DNA from: an uncultured Bacteroidales bacterium | GTDB taxonomy: Bacteria > Bacteroidota > Bacteroidia > Bacteroidales > P3 | Assembly: GCA_910578275.1 (NCBI GenBank) | Contig: CAJTPR010000004.1 | Location: forward strand, 124,001-188,000 | Direction: 5' to 3' | DNA length: 64,000 nucleotides | Shown here: piece by piece, positions 1 to 7,330 of the stretch | Layout of the letters: the number at the start of each line of letters is the position of its first letter | How positions within the stretch are numbered: position 1 is the first letter of the stretch | Notes under the pieces: generated by a model | Told to the model about the DNA's origin: nothing | The model's database searches: none | The model's input: only the letters and a program-made list of their open reading frames with translations | Position numbers and translations under genes: made by a program

Positions 1-326
1 GCGACGGACAAGGCGGCCAAGGTCTCGTCCAATCCGGCCGCACGGGCGGGAGCGGCGATCTTGTCCAACAGGAACGCCTTGGCCTGGGGCGAGGCTTCCA
101 GGGCCTCGCGCAACAGGTCGTCGATGTAGAAAGGCCGGCAGACCTGCGAGAGCACGGCTTCCAACTGCCTGTATTCCTTCCGGGCGGACCTGGTTCCCAG
201 CAAGTCGCTATACAGCGCCCTGTGGATCGTGGAGGGGGTCATCTTTTCCAACTCGGGACCGGGCTTGTGCAACACGACCGCCCGAAGGCGTCCGATCTCG
301 GAATCGAGCTTAACTTGTAGTTCCAT
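1..326 (-). CDS. arcA: Arginine deiminase, N-terminal part (gene runs off the left edge)
   Basis: Reading the minus strand from the ATG at 326 gives about 108 residues before the window ends, starting MELQVKLDSEIGRLRAVVLH. The stretch SEIGRLRAVVLHKPGPELE followed by KMTPST matches the conserved start of arginine deiminases (S-E-I-G-x-L-x-x-V-x-x-H-x-P-G-x-E-L). Arginine deiminase hydrolyses L-arginine to citrulline and ammonia, the first step of the ATP-yielding arginine deiminase pathway. The catalytic Cys and His lie in the missing part, so activity cannot be judged. A purine-rich AAGAAAG sits about 10 nt upstream of the ATG. A minus-strand TAAATTTG at 384-391 may be its -7 box. The gene diverges from the membrane protein at 506. 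Confidence 0.82.
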   Translation of the reverse strand, partial: MELQVKLDSEIGRLRAVVLHKPGPELEKMTPSTIHRALYSDLLGTRSARKEYRQLEAVLSQVCRPFYIDDLLREALEASPQAKAFLLDKIAAPARAAGLDETLAALSV

Positions 327-447
327 ATATCTTTCTTGATCTTTTCGTTATCAACGCGCCGTTTTCCGGACGGCATGAAAGGGCAAATTTAACGAATTTC
401 CTCCACAAATCCAGCACGGGTTCCCTTGCGGCAAGTACCGAGGCCGT

Positions 448-479
448 TTTGCGCGGCATAAAAAATTTCGCTACATTTG
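448..479 (+). promoter_or_regulatory. Bacteroidetes-type promoter for the gene at 506
   Basis: A -33 element TTTG at 448-451 and a -7 element TACATTTG at 472-479 are separated by exactly 20 nt, the textbook spacing for the Bacteroidetes primary sigma factor. The downstream gene starts 26 nt later and has an AAGGAG ribosome-binding site at 491-496. Confidence 0.68.
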
Positions 480-505
480 CCACCGCTAAAAAGGAGACAC
501 GCAAA

Positions 506-1144
506 ATGAAAAACAGTGTGAAAATAGCCATACAGGCTGGTATGATCGTCGTGGCCGTCGTGCTTGCATTCCTTATCTACCGCAGCATCATGCAGCCGGT
601 GCATTTCAATCGCGACGTGGATGCGCGCAAGGCCGTCCTGGTACAGCAGATGAAAGACATCCGCAAGGTACAGCAGGAATACAAGAAAGCCTACGGCTGT
701 TATCTTCCTTCCGGCGACAGCCTCGTCACCTTCCTGCGCGAAGGCCAGGTTCCCTACGTGAAGATGATCGGAACCGTGCCCGACTCGCTTACCGAAGAAG
801 AAGCCGTGGCCAAGGGCATCGTCTCGCGCGAGACCTTTACCGAAAACGCGTTCGCCGTGCTTTTTCCCGAACACGCGGGCGAAAAGGACGCGTTCCTTTC
901 CAAGTTGTTGAAAGTCCCGTTCAACGAATCGGGCAAGATGATCGAGATGGAATCCGGATTCATTTCCAAGAGCGGCTACCAAGTGCCCGTCTTTGAAGCC
1001 AAGGTGCCTTACGAATACTTGCTGGAAGGCTTGAACGAACAGTTGGTGACCAACAAGGTGGCGCAGGAAAAGACATACAACCGTTATCCGGGCATAAAGG
1101 TGGGCAGCCTGACCGAAGCCATCACCGAAGGCAACTGGGAGTAA
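506..1144 (+). CDS. Conserved hypothetical single-pass membrane protein
   Basis: 212 residues. The start is the ATG at 506, chosen over an upstream in-frame ATG at 449 because AAGGAG (491-496) lies 9 nt before it and the promoter -7 box lies inside the longer reading. Residues about 5-24 form one hydrophobic membrane segment; the rest is a hydrophilic, acidic, extracytoplasmic-looking domain of about 185 residues with a short helical stretch after the membrane anchor. I do not recognise an enzymatic family; it resembles the membrane-anchored hypothetical proteins common in Bacteroidales. It has its own promoter and a strong hairpin directly after the stop, so it is probably monocistronic. Confidence 0.75.
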   Translation: MKNSVKIAIQAGMIVVAVVLAFLIYRSIMQPVHFNRDVDARKAVLVQQMKDIRKVQQEYKKAYGCYLPSGDSLVTFLREGQVPYVKMIGTVPDSLTEEEAVAKGIVSRETFTENAFAVLFPEHAGEKDAFLSKLLKVPFNESGKMIEMESGFISKSGYQVPVFEAKVPYEYLLEGLNEQLVTNKVAQEKTYNRYPGIKVGSLTEAITEGNWE

Positions 1145-1163
1145 GCGCATTTCCCACGTTCCG

Positions 1164-1199
1164 AAACGCCCCGTCCGCAAGCCTGTGAACGGGGCGTTT
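1164..1199 (+). terminator. Rho-independent terminator after the membrane protein gene
   Basis: A perfect 11-bp stem, AAACGCCCCGT (1164-1174) with ACGGGGCGTTT (1189-1199), closes a 14-nt loop and ends in TTTT, 20 nt after the stop at 1144. The short T tract is the weak point. Its 3' arm ends 17 nt before the next start codon. Confidence 0.68.
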
Positions 1200-1216
1200 T
1201 GGCAAAAAACGACACT

Positions 1217-2068
1217 ATGAGCCGAAACATGACCTGTATCAGACGCAACATCAACCCCAACCTGGCCAACTACAGCGACAGCGGCCTGAGGTTATGCGTC
1301 AGCCTGCAGCAATACAAGATCGACCTGGGCATCAGCAGCCTCGAGAACCGCAATCCCCTCGCCTTGGCTTCCTATCGCCTGGAACCCGGCCGGTCAAATT
1401 TCCAAGACTGCATCCGGGAGCTCATCGAATGCGAAAAGCTGCTCGACCCTTCCTTCGTCTACGGCAAACGGATCTTCAGCGTTCCCGACTTCAAATCGAC
1501 CCTCGTTCCCGAAAAGTGCTACGAGGCCGAACACGGCAAAGACTATCTGGAGGCGTTGTTCCATCTCAACGGCAGGGAATGTATCACGCGGGAACTGGAA
1601 CCCAACACGAAGAGCTTCATCCTCACCGCCTTCAATCCCAACTACCTGAAAACCGCCCGTTCGATGTTCTGCCAAGATGAACAAACCGGCTTCTTGAGCG
1701 TGTACGCATGCCTGATCCGGGAAGTATTCAGGATGGGGCAGACCTACAAGCGTTTCGCGCACCACATCCTGCTCAACCTCCGGGAACGGGAATTCGACCT
1801 TTGCGTGAAAGGCGACGAGGGGCTGCTCTTCATCAATTCGTTTCCCTGCCCCGATTTCGACAATCTGCTTTACTATTTCCTGTATGCCATCAACAACTTG
1901 AAGATCGACACCGGATCGGCCGCCTTGTTCCTGTGCGGCCTGGCCTCGGAACGCGACCTTTCGCCCCGGCTGGAAGAACACGTGTACGCCACCACCTACC
2001 TGCCCGCTCCGGCCGGCGTGCGTTTCTCGCAGGAAATGCCCTACGACCGTTATTTCATCTGCCTCTGA
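1217..2068 (+). CDS. DUF3822 family protein
   Basis: 283 residues from the ATG at 1217. The frame is open back to a TTG at 1199 inside the terminator hairpin, so the ATG is preferred; another ATG at 1229 is possible. The opening region (CIRRNINPNLANYSDSGLRL) and overall length resemble the DUF3822 family, uncharacterised proteins of Bacteroidota usually encoded just before rsmD, as here: the stop at 2068 is one base from the rsmD start. DUF3822 proteins are thought to have an actin-like (ASKHA) fold, but no catalytic role is known. No signal peptide or membrane segment is visible, so it is probably cytoplasmic. Co-transcription with rsmD is very likely from the spacing. Confidence 0.8.
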   Translation: MSRNMTCIRRNINPNLANYSDSGLRLCVSLQQYKIDLGISSLENRNPLALASYRLEPGRSNFQDCIRELIECEKLLDPSFVYGKRIFSVPDFKSTLVPEKCYEAEHGKDYLEALFHLNGRECITRELEPNTKSFILTAFNPNYLKTARSMFCQDEQTGFLSVYACLIREVFRMGQTYKRFAHHILLNLREREFDLCVKGDEGLLFINSFPCPDFDNLLYYFLYAINNLKIDTGSAALFLCGLASERDLSPRLEEHVYATTYLPAPAGVRFSQEMPYDRYFICL

Positions 2069-2069
2069 C

Positions 2070-2606
2070 ATGCGAATCATAAGCGGAAACTTCAAGGGCC
2101 GCCGTTTCCAGGCCCCGGACAACCTGCCCGCCCGCCCCACCACGGACGCGGCCAAGGAAAGCCTGTTCAACATACTGGGAAACCATCTGGAGTGGGAAGA
2201 CCTGAACGTGCTCGACCTCTTTGCCGGCATCGGCAGCATCTCGCTGGAATTCGTTTCAAGGGGCGCGGCCGAGGTGCACGCGGTAGACTCGCACCGGGGC
2301 TGCGTCAAGTTCATCGAAGGCATGGCGCAAAAGTGGGGAATGGACAACCTGCATGTTTTCAAGCAAGACGCGTTCGAATACCTCAAAAAGTCCCGTTTTT
2401 CGTACAACCTGGTCTTCGCCGACCCTCCCTACCAACTGGAAAACATCGCCCGGATTCCGGACATCGTGCTGGGTTCGGATTGCCTCGTGCAAGACGGATT
2501 CCTTGTCCTCGAACATTCCGGCAAATACCATTTCGGGCAGGATCCCCGCTGCATCGAGGAACGCCGCTACGGCAAGGTACATTTCAGCTTTTTCCGGAAA
2601 ATCTGA
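2070..2606 (+). CDS. rsmD: 16S rRNA (guanine(966)-N(2))-methyltransferase RsmD
   Basis: 178 residues, the usual length for RsmD. It methylates N2 of G966 in 16S rRNA with S-adenosylmethionine. The SAM-binding motif DLFAGIGS is at about residues 49-56 and the catalytic N6/N2-methyltransferase motif ADPPY at about 117-121. The N-terminal RIISGNFKGRRF and RPTTDAAKESLFNIL blocks are typical of the family. It begins one base after the DUF3822 stop, so the two are translated together. Confidence 0.93.
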   Translation: MRIISGNFKGRRFQAPDNLPARPTTDAAKESLFNILGNHLEWEDLNVLDLFAGIGSISLEFVSRGAAEVHAVDSHRGCVKFIEGMAQKWGMDNLHVFKQDAFEYLKKSRFSYNLVFADPPYQLENIARIPDIVLGSDCLVQDGFLVLEHSGKYHFGQDPRCIEERRYGKVHFSFFRKI

Positions 2607-2689
2607 AACAAAGAGCGAACGGCAAGTCGAAAAGACTTTGTACTTTTACATGCTTGTCTTCCAAGTGTTTTATTAAAAAGATCTTGATA

Positions 2690-3466
2690 ATGAAAAGAAT
2701 AATCTGTTTATCGTTGGTGCTTCTGGGCTTGTCCGGCTGCATCGAAAGTTTCGCCGCCGGAAAAAAGAAACACGCCTCCATGAAAAACCTCGACGGATCC
2801 TGGCAAGTACACGAAATCCAAGGAAAAGCCGTGGAACCGGATGAAAACGTCGCCTACGTGAACCTCCAATGCGCCAAAAAGACGATGAACGGCTTTGCCG
2901 GCTGCAACTACATACACGGAGGCTTCCAACTGAACACGGCCAAGGAACACTTGCAATTCGGCCCGATCGCTTCCACGCGCATGGCTTGTCCTCAAGGGCA
3001 GACCGAAAGCGCCGTATTGGACATGCTGCAAAAGACGGTCTCTTTCCGCATCGAAACCGAAGAGGGACAGGACAAGCTCGTCTTGTTCGACCAAGACGGG
3101 AAAACGTTGCTCAAGCTGGACAAAAGGATGCCCTTGGACGGCAAATGGCAGGTAAGCAAGGTTTTCGACTCCGTCGTTCCCCAAGAGGCGGAAGAAATCT
3201 TCCTCGTTTTCAATTCTTCACGGAAAATCGCCTACGGATATTTGGGCTGCAACTCGTACAAGGCCGAAATGACCTGCCATCCGCAACGGAAATCCCTCGT
3301 CAGGTTCGGATCCGGCATCAGCACAATGCGGATGTGCGAGCAGATGGAAACGGAAAGGCTGCTGATGGAGGCGCTTTCCCGAATCGTGTCTTACAAGAAG
3401 TTCTCCGACCGCAAGGCGATACTCTGCAACGAAGGCGGAAAGGTGCTCATCGAGCTTGCCCGATAG
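2690..3466 (+). CDS. META-domain (HslJ-like) lipoprotein with two tandem META domains
   Basis: 258 residues from the ATG at 2690; the longer open frame starting at 2192 runs through rsmD and is discounted. Residues 1-17 are a lipoprotein signal with lipobox LSGC (Cys17). Two META-type domains follow, at about residues 32-147 and 149-258, each with the hallmark GCN(Y/S) turn (about 71-74 and 187-189) and a later ST-x-M/R-x-C segment. META domains occur in HslJ, a heat-inducible outer-membrane lipoprotein linked to novobiocin resistance; the molecular role is not established. A possible -7 box TACTTTTA lies at 2641-2648. The gene ends 5 nt from the convergent uup stop. Confidence 0.85.
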   Translation: MKRIICLSLVLLGLSGCIESFAAGKKKHASMKNLDGSWQVHEIQGKAVEPDENVAYVNLQCAKKTMNGFAGCNYIHGGFQLNTAKEHLQFGPIASTRMACPQGQTESAVLDMLQKTVSFRIETEEGQDKLVLFDQDGKTLLKLDKRMPLDGKWQVSKVFDSVVPQEAEEIFLVFNSSRKIAYGYLGCNSYKAEMTCHPQRKSLVRFGSGISTMRMCEQMETERLLMEALSRIVSYKKFSDRKAILCNEGGKVLIELAR

Positions 3467-3471
3467 CCGGG

Positions 3472-5370
3472 TCAGTCCTCCACGATTTCGCTCAATTCCA
3501 GCCAACGGTCTTCCAAGACCGAAAGTTCCGGCAATATCTCGGCCAGACGGCGTGAAGCCTCGGCTATCTTGTCCGGATTCGCTTCCGTACCGGAAAACAA
3601 GGCTTCCAACTGCCTTTTCTCCTCCTCCAGGACCGCCATCCTGGCCGTCGTCTCCTCATACTCCTTCTTTTGCCTGAACGTGGCTTTGGGCTTCTTGGCG
3701 GAACGATCTCTGTCTGCGGTGTCCGTTTGCCGTTTCCTTTCGTTCTTCTCCGCCTGCCGCGCTTCTTTCAACATTCCGGCCTTCCGGGCCTTATATTCAT
3801 CGTAGGTCCCGTACCAGTCCGTGATTTTCCCTTCACCCTCGAACACGAACAAATGGTCGGCCAAATGATCCAGGAAACTGCGGTCGTGGCTCACCATCAG
3901 CAAGCAACCCTGATAGTGACGCAAGAAATCCTCCAACAGCATGAGCGTATAGACATCCAGGTCGTTGGTAGGCTCGTCGAGGATAAGGAAATTGGGGTTG
4001 GCCATCAACGTACGAAGCAGGTACAGGCGCCTGCGCTCGCCCCCGCTCAGGTTGGAAAAATAATTGTATTGCGTGGTGGGCTCGAACTGGAAGTAAGTCA
4101 GGAACTGGGAAGCGGAAATCTCCCGACCGTCCTGCATCTTCACCACTTCCGCCACTTCCTTTATGATGTCGATGACCCGCTTGTCCTCCTTTTGGGGCAG
4201 GCCGCCCTGCGTGTAATAACCGAACTGTACGGTCTGCCCTACCTGGATATGTCCCATGTCGGGCTTCAACGCGCCGGTAAGCATGTTCAGCAGCGTGGAC
4301 TTGCCGATGCCGTTCCGCCCGACGATGCCTATCTTCTCCCCTTTCTTGAACGTGTATGAAAAATCGTCCACCAGCAGTTTTTCACCGAAGCGCTTGGTAA
4401 TATTGTTCACTTCCAAGATCTTGTTGCCCAGACGCTGGCTTTCCACGCTCAGTTCGGGCACTTGGTCGTCCAATCGGCGCATGGCCTTTTCCTTCACCTG
4501 TCCGAAAGCCTCTATGCGCGCCCTGGCCTTGGTGCCTCGGGCCGAAGGCATCCTCCGTATCCATTCCAACTCCTGGCGATACAGGTTCCTGGCCTTTTCC
4601 ACCTCCGCCCGCTCGATGCTTTCCCGTTCCGCCTTCTTTTCCATGAAATAGGCGTAATTCCCTTTATAGGCGTAGATTCTTCCGTTGTCGATCTCCAAGA
4701 TCCGGCTGCATACGTTATCCAGGAACGTACGGTCGTGCGTGACGAGCAGCAAGGCCAGGTTCTGCCGCTTCAAGAAGTCTTCCAGCCATTCGGTCATTTC
4801 CATGTCCAGATGGTTGGTCGGCTCGTCCATGAGCAACAAGTCGGCACCCTCCACCAATACCCGCGCGAGCGCGGCCTTCTTCTGCTGTCCGCCCGAAAGT
4901 TCGCCCATCTTCTGCTCCGTCTTGGGCAACTGCAACCTGAAAAGCACCTCTTTCACCTTTTCCTCGTAATCCCAGGCTTGGAGGCGATCCATCTTCGACA
5001 TGGCCTGTTCGAGGGCGGTACGCGTTTGCGGCGTGTCCTGCCTCTCTATCTGCCACAAGAGCTGCTCGTATTCGCGGGCGGCCTGCAAGGCGGGAACCTG
5101 ACCCGAAAAAACGAAGTCGAGCACGCTTTGCCCGGGATCGAACACGGGCGACTGCGGCAGATAGTCCATGCGGATACCGTCGTGCAGGACCACCTTTCCC
5201 TCGTCGGGCAACGTCTTGCCCGAAACAATATCCATCAACGTGGTCTTTCCGGCACCGTTCCTGGCCACCAAGGCCACTTTCTCCCCTTTTTCAAGGCCGA
5301 ACCCCAAACCGGAAAACAACACTTTCTCGCCGTAGGTCTTGGCTATGTTCTCGAGCGAAAGATAATTCAT
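3472..5370 (-). CDS. uup: ABC-F family ATP-binding protein, Uup type
   Basis: 632 residues with two ABC ATPase domains and no membrane segments. First domain: Walker A ARNGAGKTT about 36-44, signature LSGGQQ about 158-163, Walker B LLLMDEPTNHLD about 178-189. Second domain: GRNGIGKST about 351-359, signature LSGGERR about 441-447, LILDEPTNDLD about 462-472. A charged interdomain linker and a lysine-rich coiled-coil tail (about 540-632) are characteristic of Uup. ABC-F proteins act on ribosomes; Uup also affects precise transposon excision and binds branched DNA. The ATG overlaps the TGA of the upstream dihaem peroxidase gene (ATGA at 5367-5370), so it is translationally coupled to the MbnP/MbnH-like pair. 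Confidence 0.93.
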   Translation of the reverse strand: MNYLSLENIAKTYGEKVLFSGLGFGLEKGEKVALVARNGAGKTTLMDIVSGKTLPDEGKVVLHDGIRMDYLPQSPVFDPGQSVLDFVFSGQVPALQAAREYEQLLWQIERQDTPQTRTALEQAMSKMDRLQAWDYEEKVKEVLFRLQLPKTEQKMGELSGGQQKKAALARVLVEGADLLLMDEPTNHLDMEMTEWLEDFLKRQNLALLLVTHDRTFLDNVCSRILEIDNGRIYAYKGNYAYFMEKKAERESIERAEVEKARNLYRQELEWIRRMPSARGTKARARIEAFGQVKEKAMRRLDDQVPELSVESQRLGNKILEVNNITKRFGEKLLVDDFSYTFKKGEKIGIVGRNGIGKSTLLNMLTGALKPDMGHIQVGQTVQFGYYTQGGLPQKEDKRVIDIIKEVAEVVKMQDGREISASQFLTYFQFEPTTQYNYFSNLSGGERRRLYLLRTLMANPNFLILDEPTNDLDVYTLMLLEDFLRHYQGCLLMVSHDRSFLDHLADHLFVFEGEGKITDWYGTYDEYKARKAGMLKEARQAEKNERKRQTDTADRDRSAKKPKATFRQKKEYEETTARMAVLEEEKRQLEALFSGTEANPDKIAEASRRLAEILPELSVLEDRWLELSEIVED

Positions 5371-6503
5371 GGCAACGGCGTATCATTGACGAAAGGATCG
5401 GAAAAGGCAGGATCTTGCAGGAAATCGTCGTCGCTCAACGTGAGCAGGAATGCTTTCAGCGCGGCCTTTTCGGCAGGCGTAAGCTGCACGCCGCCATCCT
5501 TGACATGATGCATGAGCGGCGAAATGTAGGGCGAATACCGCACGTTCTCGCTATACTGGTCTATAACCTCGTCCAAGGTCGCGAAGCGCCCGTCGTGCAT
5601 GTAAGGGGCGGTATGGGCCACGTTCCGCAACGTAGGGACGCGATAGGCGCCACGGTCGGATTCCTTGCCCGTAACGCCGCTGCGGTCATGCGGATCGGTG
5701 AAGGCTTGCTGCGGATCCAGGCCGTTTATCAGGTTCTCGTAGGTGGTGAAGAGCACGTTGCCGCTCCCGCCGTGGCAATGGAAGCAATCGGCCCCTTCTT
5801 CGGTGGTGAAAAGCACGTACCCTCGCATTTCCTCGTCGCTGAGCCGCGCTTCCCCGCGCAGGTAGCGGTCGAACTTGCTGTCGGCCGAAACCAGGCTCCG
5901 CACGAATTGCCCCAAGGCCTTGCATACCCTGTCGAACGTCACCGTGCCCGAACCGAAAGCGGCCTCGAACATGGGCGGATAGATGTCGATGGAAGCGATC
6001 CGGTCTTCGATATCACGCATGGTGGAGGCGAATTCGGCGGTATCGAGCAAGGTATTGGCGATGAGTTTCTCGATGCTCCCTTCCGGAAACACGAGGGCCG
6101 AGTTCCATCCCAGGCCGCGCGTGGCATAGGCAAGGTTTACCAACGGAAGCGGCACGTGCGCCGTGTAGATTCCCGCCGCACCGCGCATCCTGCCGTCCTT
6201 GAGTCTGGAATTGTCCGTACCCGCATCGAAACCATGCGCCTGGACATGACAAGAGGCGCAGGAAATCATGGAATCGGCCGCACGCTTGCCCCCTATCCTG
6301 CCGTCGTAGAACAAGTACCGGCCCAACGTCACGCCTTGGGCGGAAAGCCGGTTGTCGGCGGGAATGTTGACGGCCGAAGGAAAATAATCCGGATTCGTCC
6401 ATTCCACGTAGTCGGGCGTGAACGGCTTTTCCGGACTGGTGACGGCGCAAGAGGCCGAAAGCAGCGGCAGGCAAAGAAGCAAGGCCTTCGTTTTCCCTTT
6501 CAT
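5367..6503 (-). CDS. Dihaem cytochrome c peroxidase / MbnH (MauG)-like lipoprotein
   Basis: 378 residues from the ATG at 6503. An upstream ATG at 6533 would overlap the preceding gene and put charged residues before the signal peptide. Lipobox LSASC (Cys19) follows a hydrophobic signal. Two c-haem sites are visible: CASCH at about 82-86 and CFHCH at about 240-244, with the conserved APYMHDGRF segment near residue 308. This is the bacterial cytochrome c peroxidase/MauG superfamily. Members next to an MbnP-family gene are called MbnH and oxidise a tryptophan of MbnP to kynurenine. The neighbour at 6514 looks like MbnP, so a modifying rather than H2O2-scavenging role is likely. Both haems would be attached in the periplasm. 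Confidence 0.88.
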   Translation of the reverse strand: MKGKTKALLLCLPLLSASCAVTSPEKPFTPDYVEWTNPDYFPSAVNIPADNRLSAQGVTLGRYLFYDGRIGGKRAADSMISCASCHVQAHGFDAGTDNSRLKDGRMRGAAGIYTAHVPLPLVNLAYATRGLGWNSALVFPEGSIEKLIANTLLDTAEFASTMRDIEDRIASIDIYPPMFEAAFGSGTVTFDRVCKALGQFVRSLVSADSKFDRYLRGEARLSDEEMRGYVLFTTEEGADCFHCHGGSGNVLFTTYENLINGLDPQQAFTDPHDRSGVTGKESDRGAYRVPTLRNVAHTAPYMHDGRFATLDEVIDQYSENVRYSPYISPLMHHVKDGGVQLTPAEKAALKAFLLTLSDDDFLQDPAFSDPFVNDTPLP

Positions 6504-6513
6504 GATCCGTTTG

Positions 6514-7269
6514 TTACTTGATGGAAAATACATCCCGGGCGTTTTCGCGTATCACGCGCTGGGCCTCCTCATCCTGCATGACGGAACCCCCGAATTTCCC
6601 GAAATCCCAGACATGGGGATTCTTGAACCAACGGGCCACGTCCATGTCGAATTCCAAATTCCTGACAAGGCCGTCGACAAGGAAAATCCGCAAGGTGTCG
6701 CGCAAGGGTACGGCATTGGAGACGTTGCCCGCATGGAAGCCGAACGGGTAAAAGACGGTATCGGCGTCGGTTTCCGCATACCAGCCGTTGATTTTCAGAT
6801 GATGATACCCGCCCCCCATGGATTCGGGCCAGAACATCAGGCTTTCGGGCGCGTCGAGGAACTTTCCCGAACGGTTGTAAGCGGAATCCAGGCCATAGAC
6901 GAATTCCACGTAATCGTAGACGGCGGCGTCCAAGTCTTCGTCCGGTTCCCATTTCCATGTGGCGGGCAAATCGGAATCCACGTAATGTATCCGGTTGCTT
7001 TCTTTGCTGAATCCGTGCCGTCGCCCGTCGCGATCCACGAAAACGGGATCGGAAACGAAATACTGTATATCGGCTATCCTTATCCTGTTGCCCGAGGCGA
7101 TCCGGTAGGTCGTCGTGTCGAACGCCAAGGGCGCGCCTTCGAAGCTGAAACCGAACTGCATGGAAATCCGCCCTTGCATGTCCTCATTCCTGCACGAAAC
7201 GAACAACGCGCAAGATGCGGCGCACATGCCAAGGAACGCCCGTAACCGAAATGCTTTCTTTCTGCCCAT
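6514..7269 (-). CDS. MbnP-family (copper-binding-like) lipoprotein
   Basis: 251 residues from the ATG at 7267-7269. The frame is open to 7371 but that would run into uvrC, and the lipoprotein signal starts at this ATG (lipobox LFVSC, Cys26). The body shows MbnP-family hallmarks: an N-terminal FGFSFEG strand, RIADIQYFVSD near residue 75, the YVEFVYGLD segment, GFHAGNV and a late ARWFKNPHVWDF block with Trp residues. MbnP proteins are periplasmic copper-binding partners of the dihaem enzyme MbnH; in the studied example one Trp becomes kynurenine. The stop is 10 nt before the MbnH-like start, so they form one unit. Which Trp would be modified cannot be told from sequence alone. Confidence 0.8.
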   Translation of the reverse strand: MGRKKAFRLRAFLGMCAASCALFVSCRNEDMQGRISMQFGFSFEGAPLAFDTTTYRIASGNRIRIADIQYFVSDPVFVDRDGRRHGFSKESNRIHYVDSDLPATWKWEPDEDLDAAVYDYVEFVYGLDSAYNRSGKFLDAPESLMFWPESMGGGYHHLKINGWYAETDADTVFYPFGFHAGNVSNAVPLRDTLRIFLVDGLVRNLEFDMDVARWFKNPHVWDFGKFGGSVMQDEEAQRVIRENARDVFSIK

Positions 7270-7305
7270 GACGTGCGAAGTTATATAATTCCGCCCTATA
7301 TTCCT

Positions 7306-7313
7306 TATCTTCG
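7306..7313 (+). promoter_or_regulatory. Possible -7 box for uvrC
   Basis: TATCTTCG at 7306-7313 fits the TAnnTT(T/C)G pattern seen before other genes here and lies 17 nt before the uvrC GTG. No TTTG is seen at the -33 position. The 61-nt gap is shared with the divergent MbnP-like gene. Confidence 0.4.
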
Positions 7314-7330
7314 CAAGATAAAATTCCATC

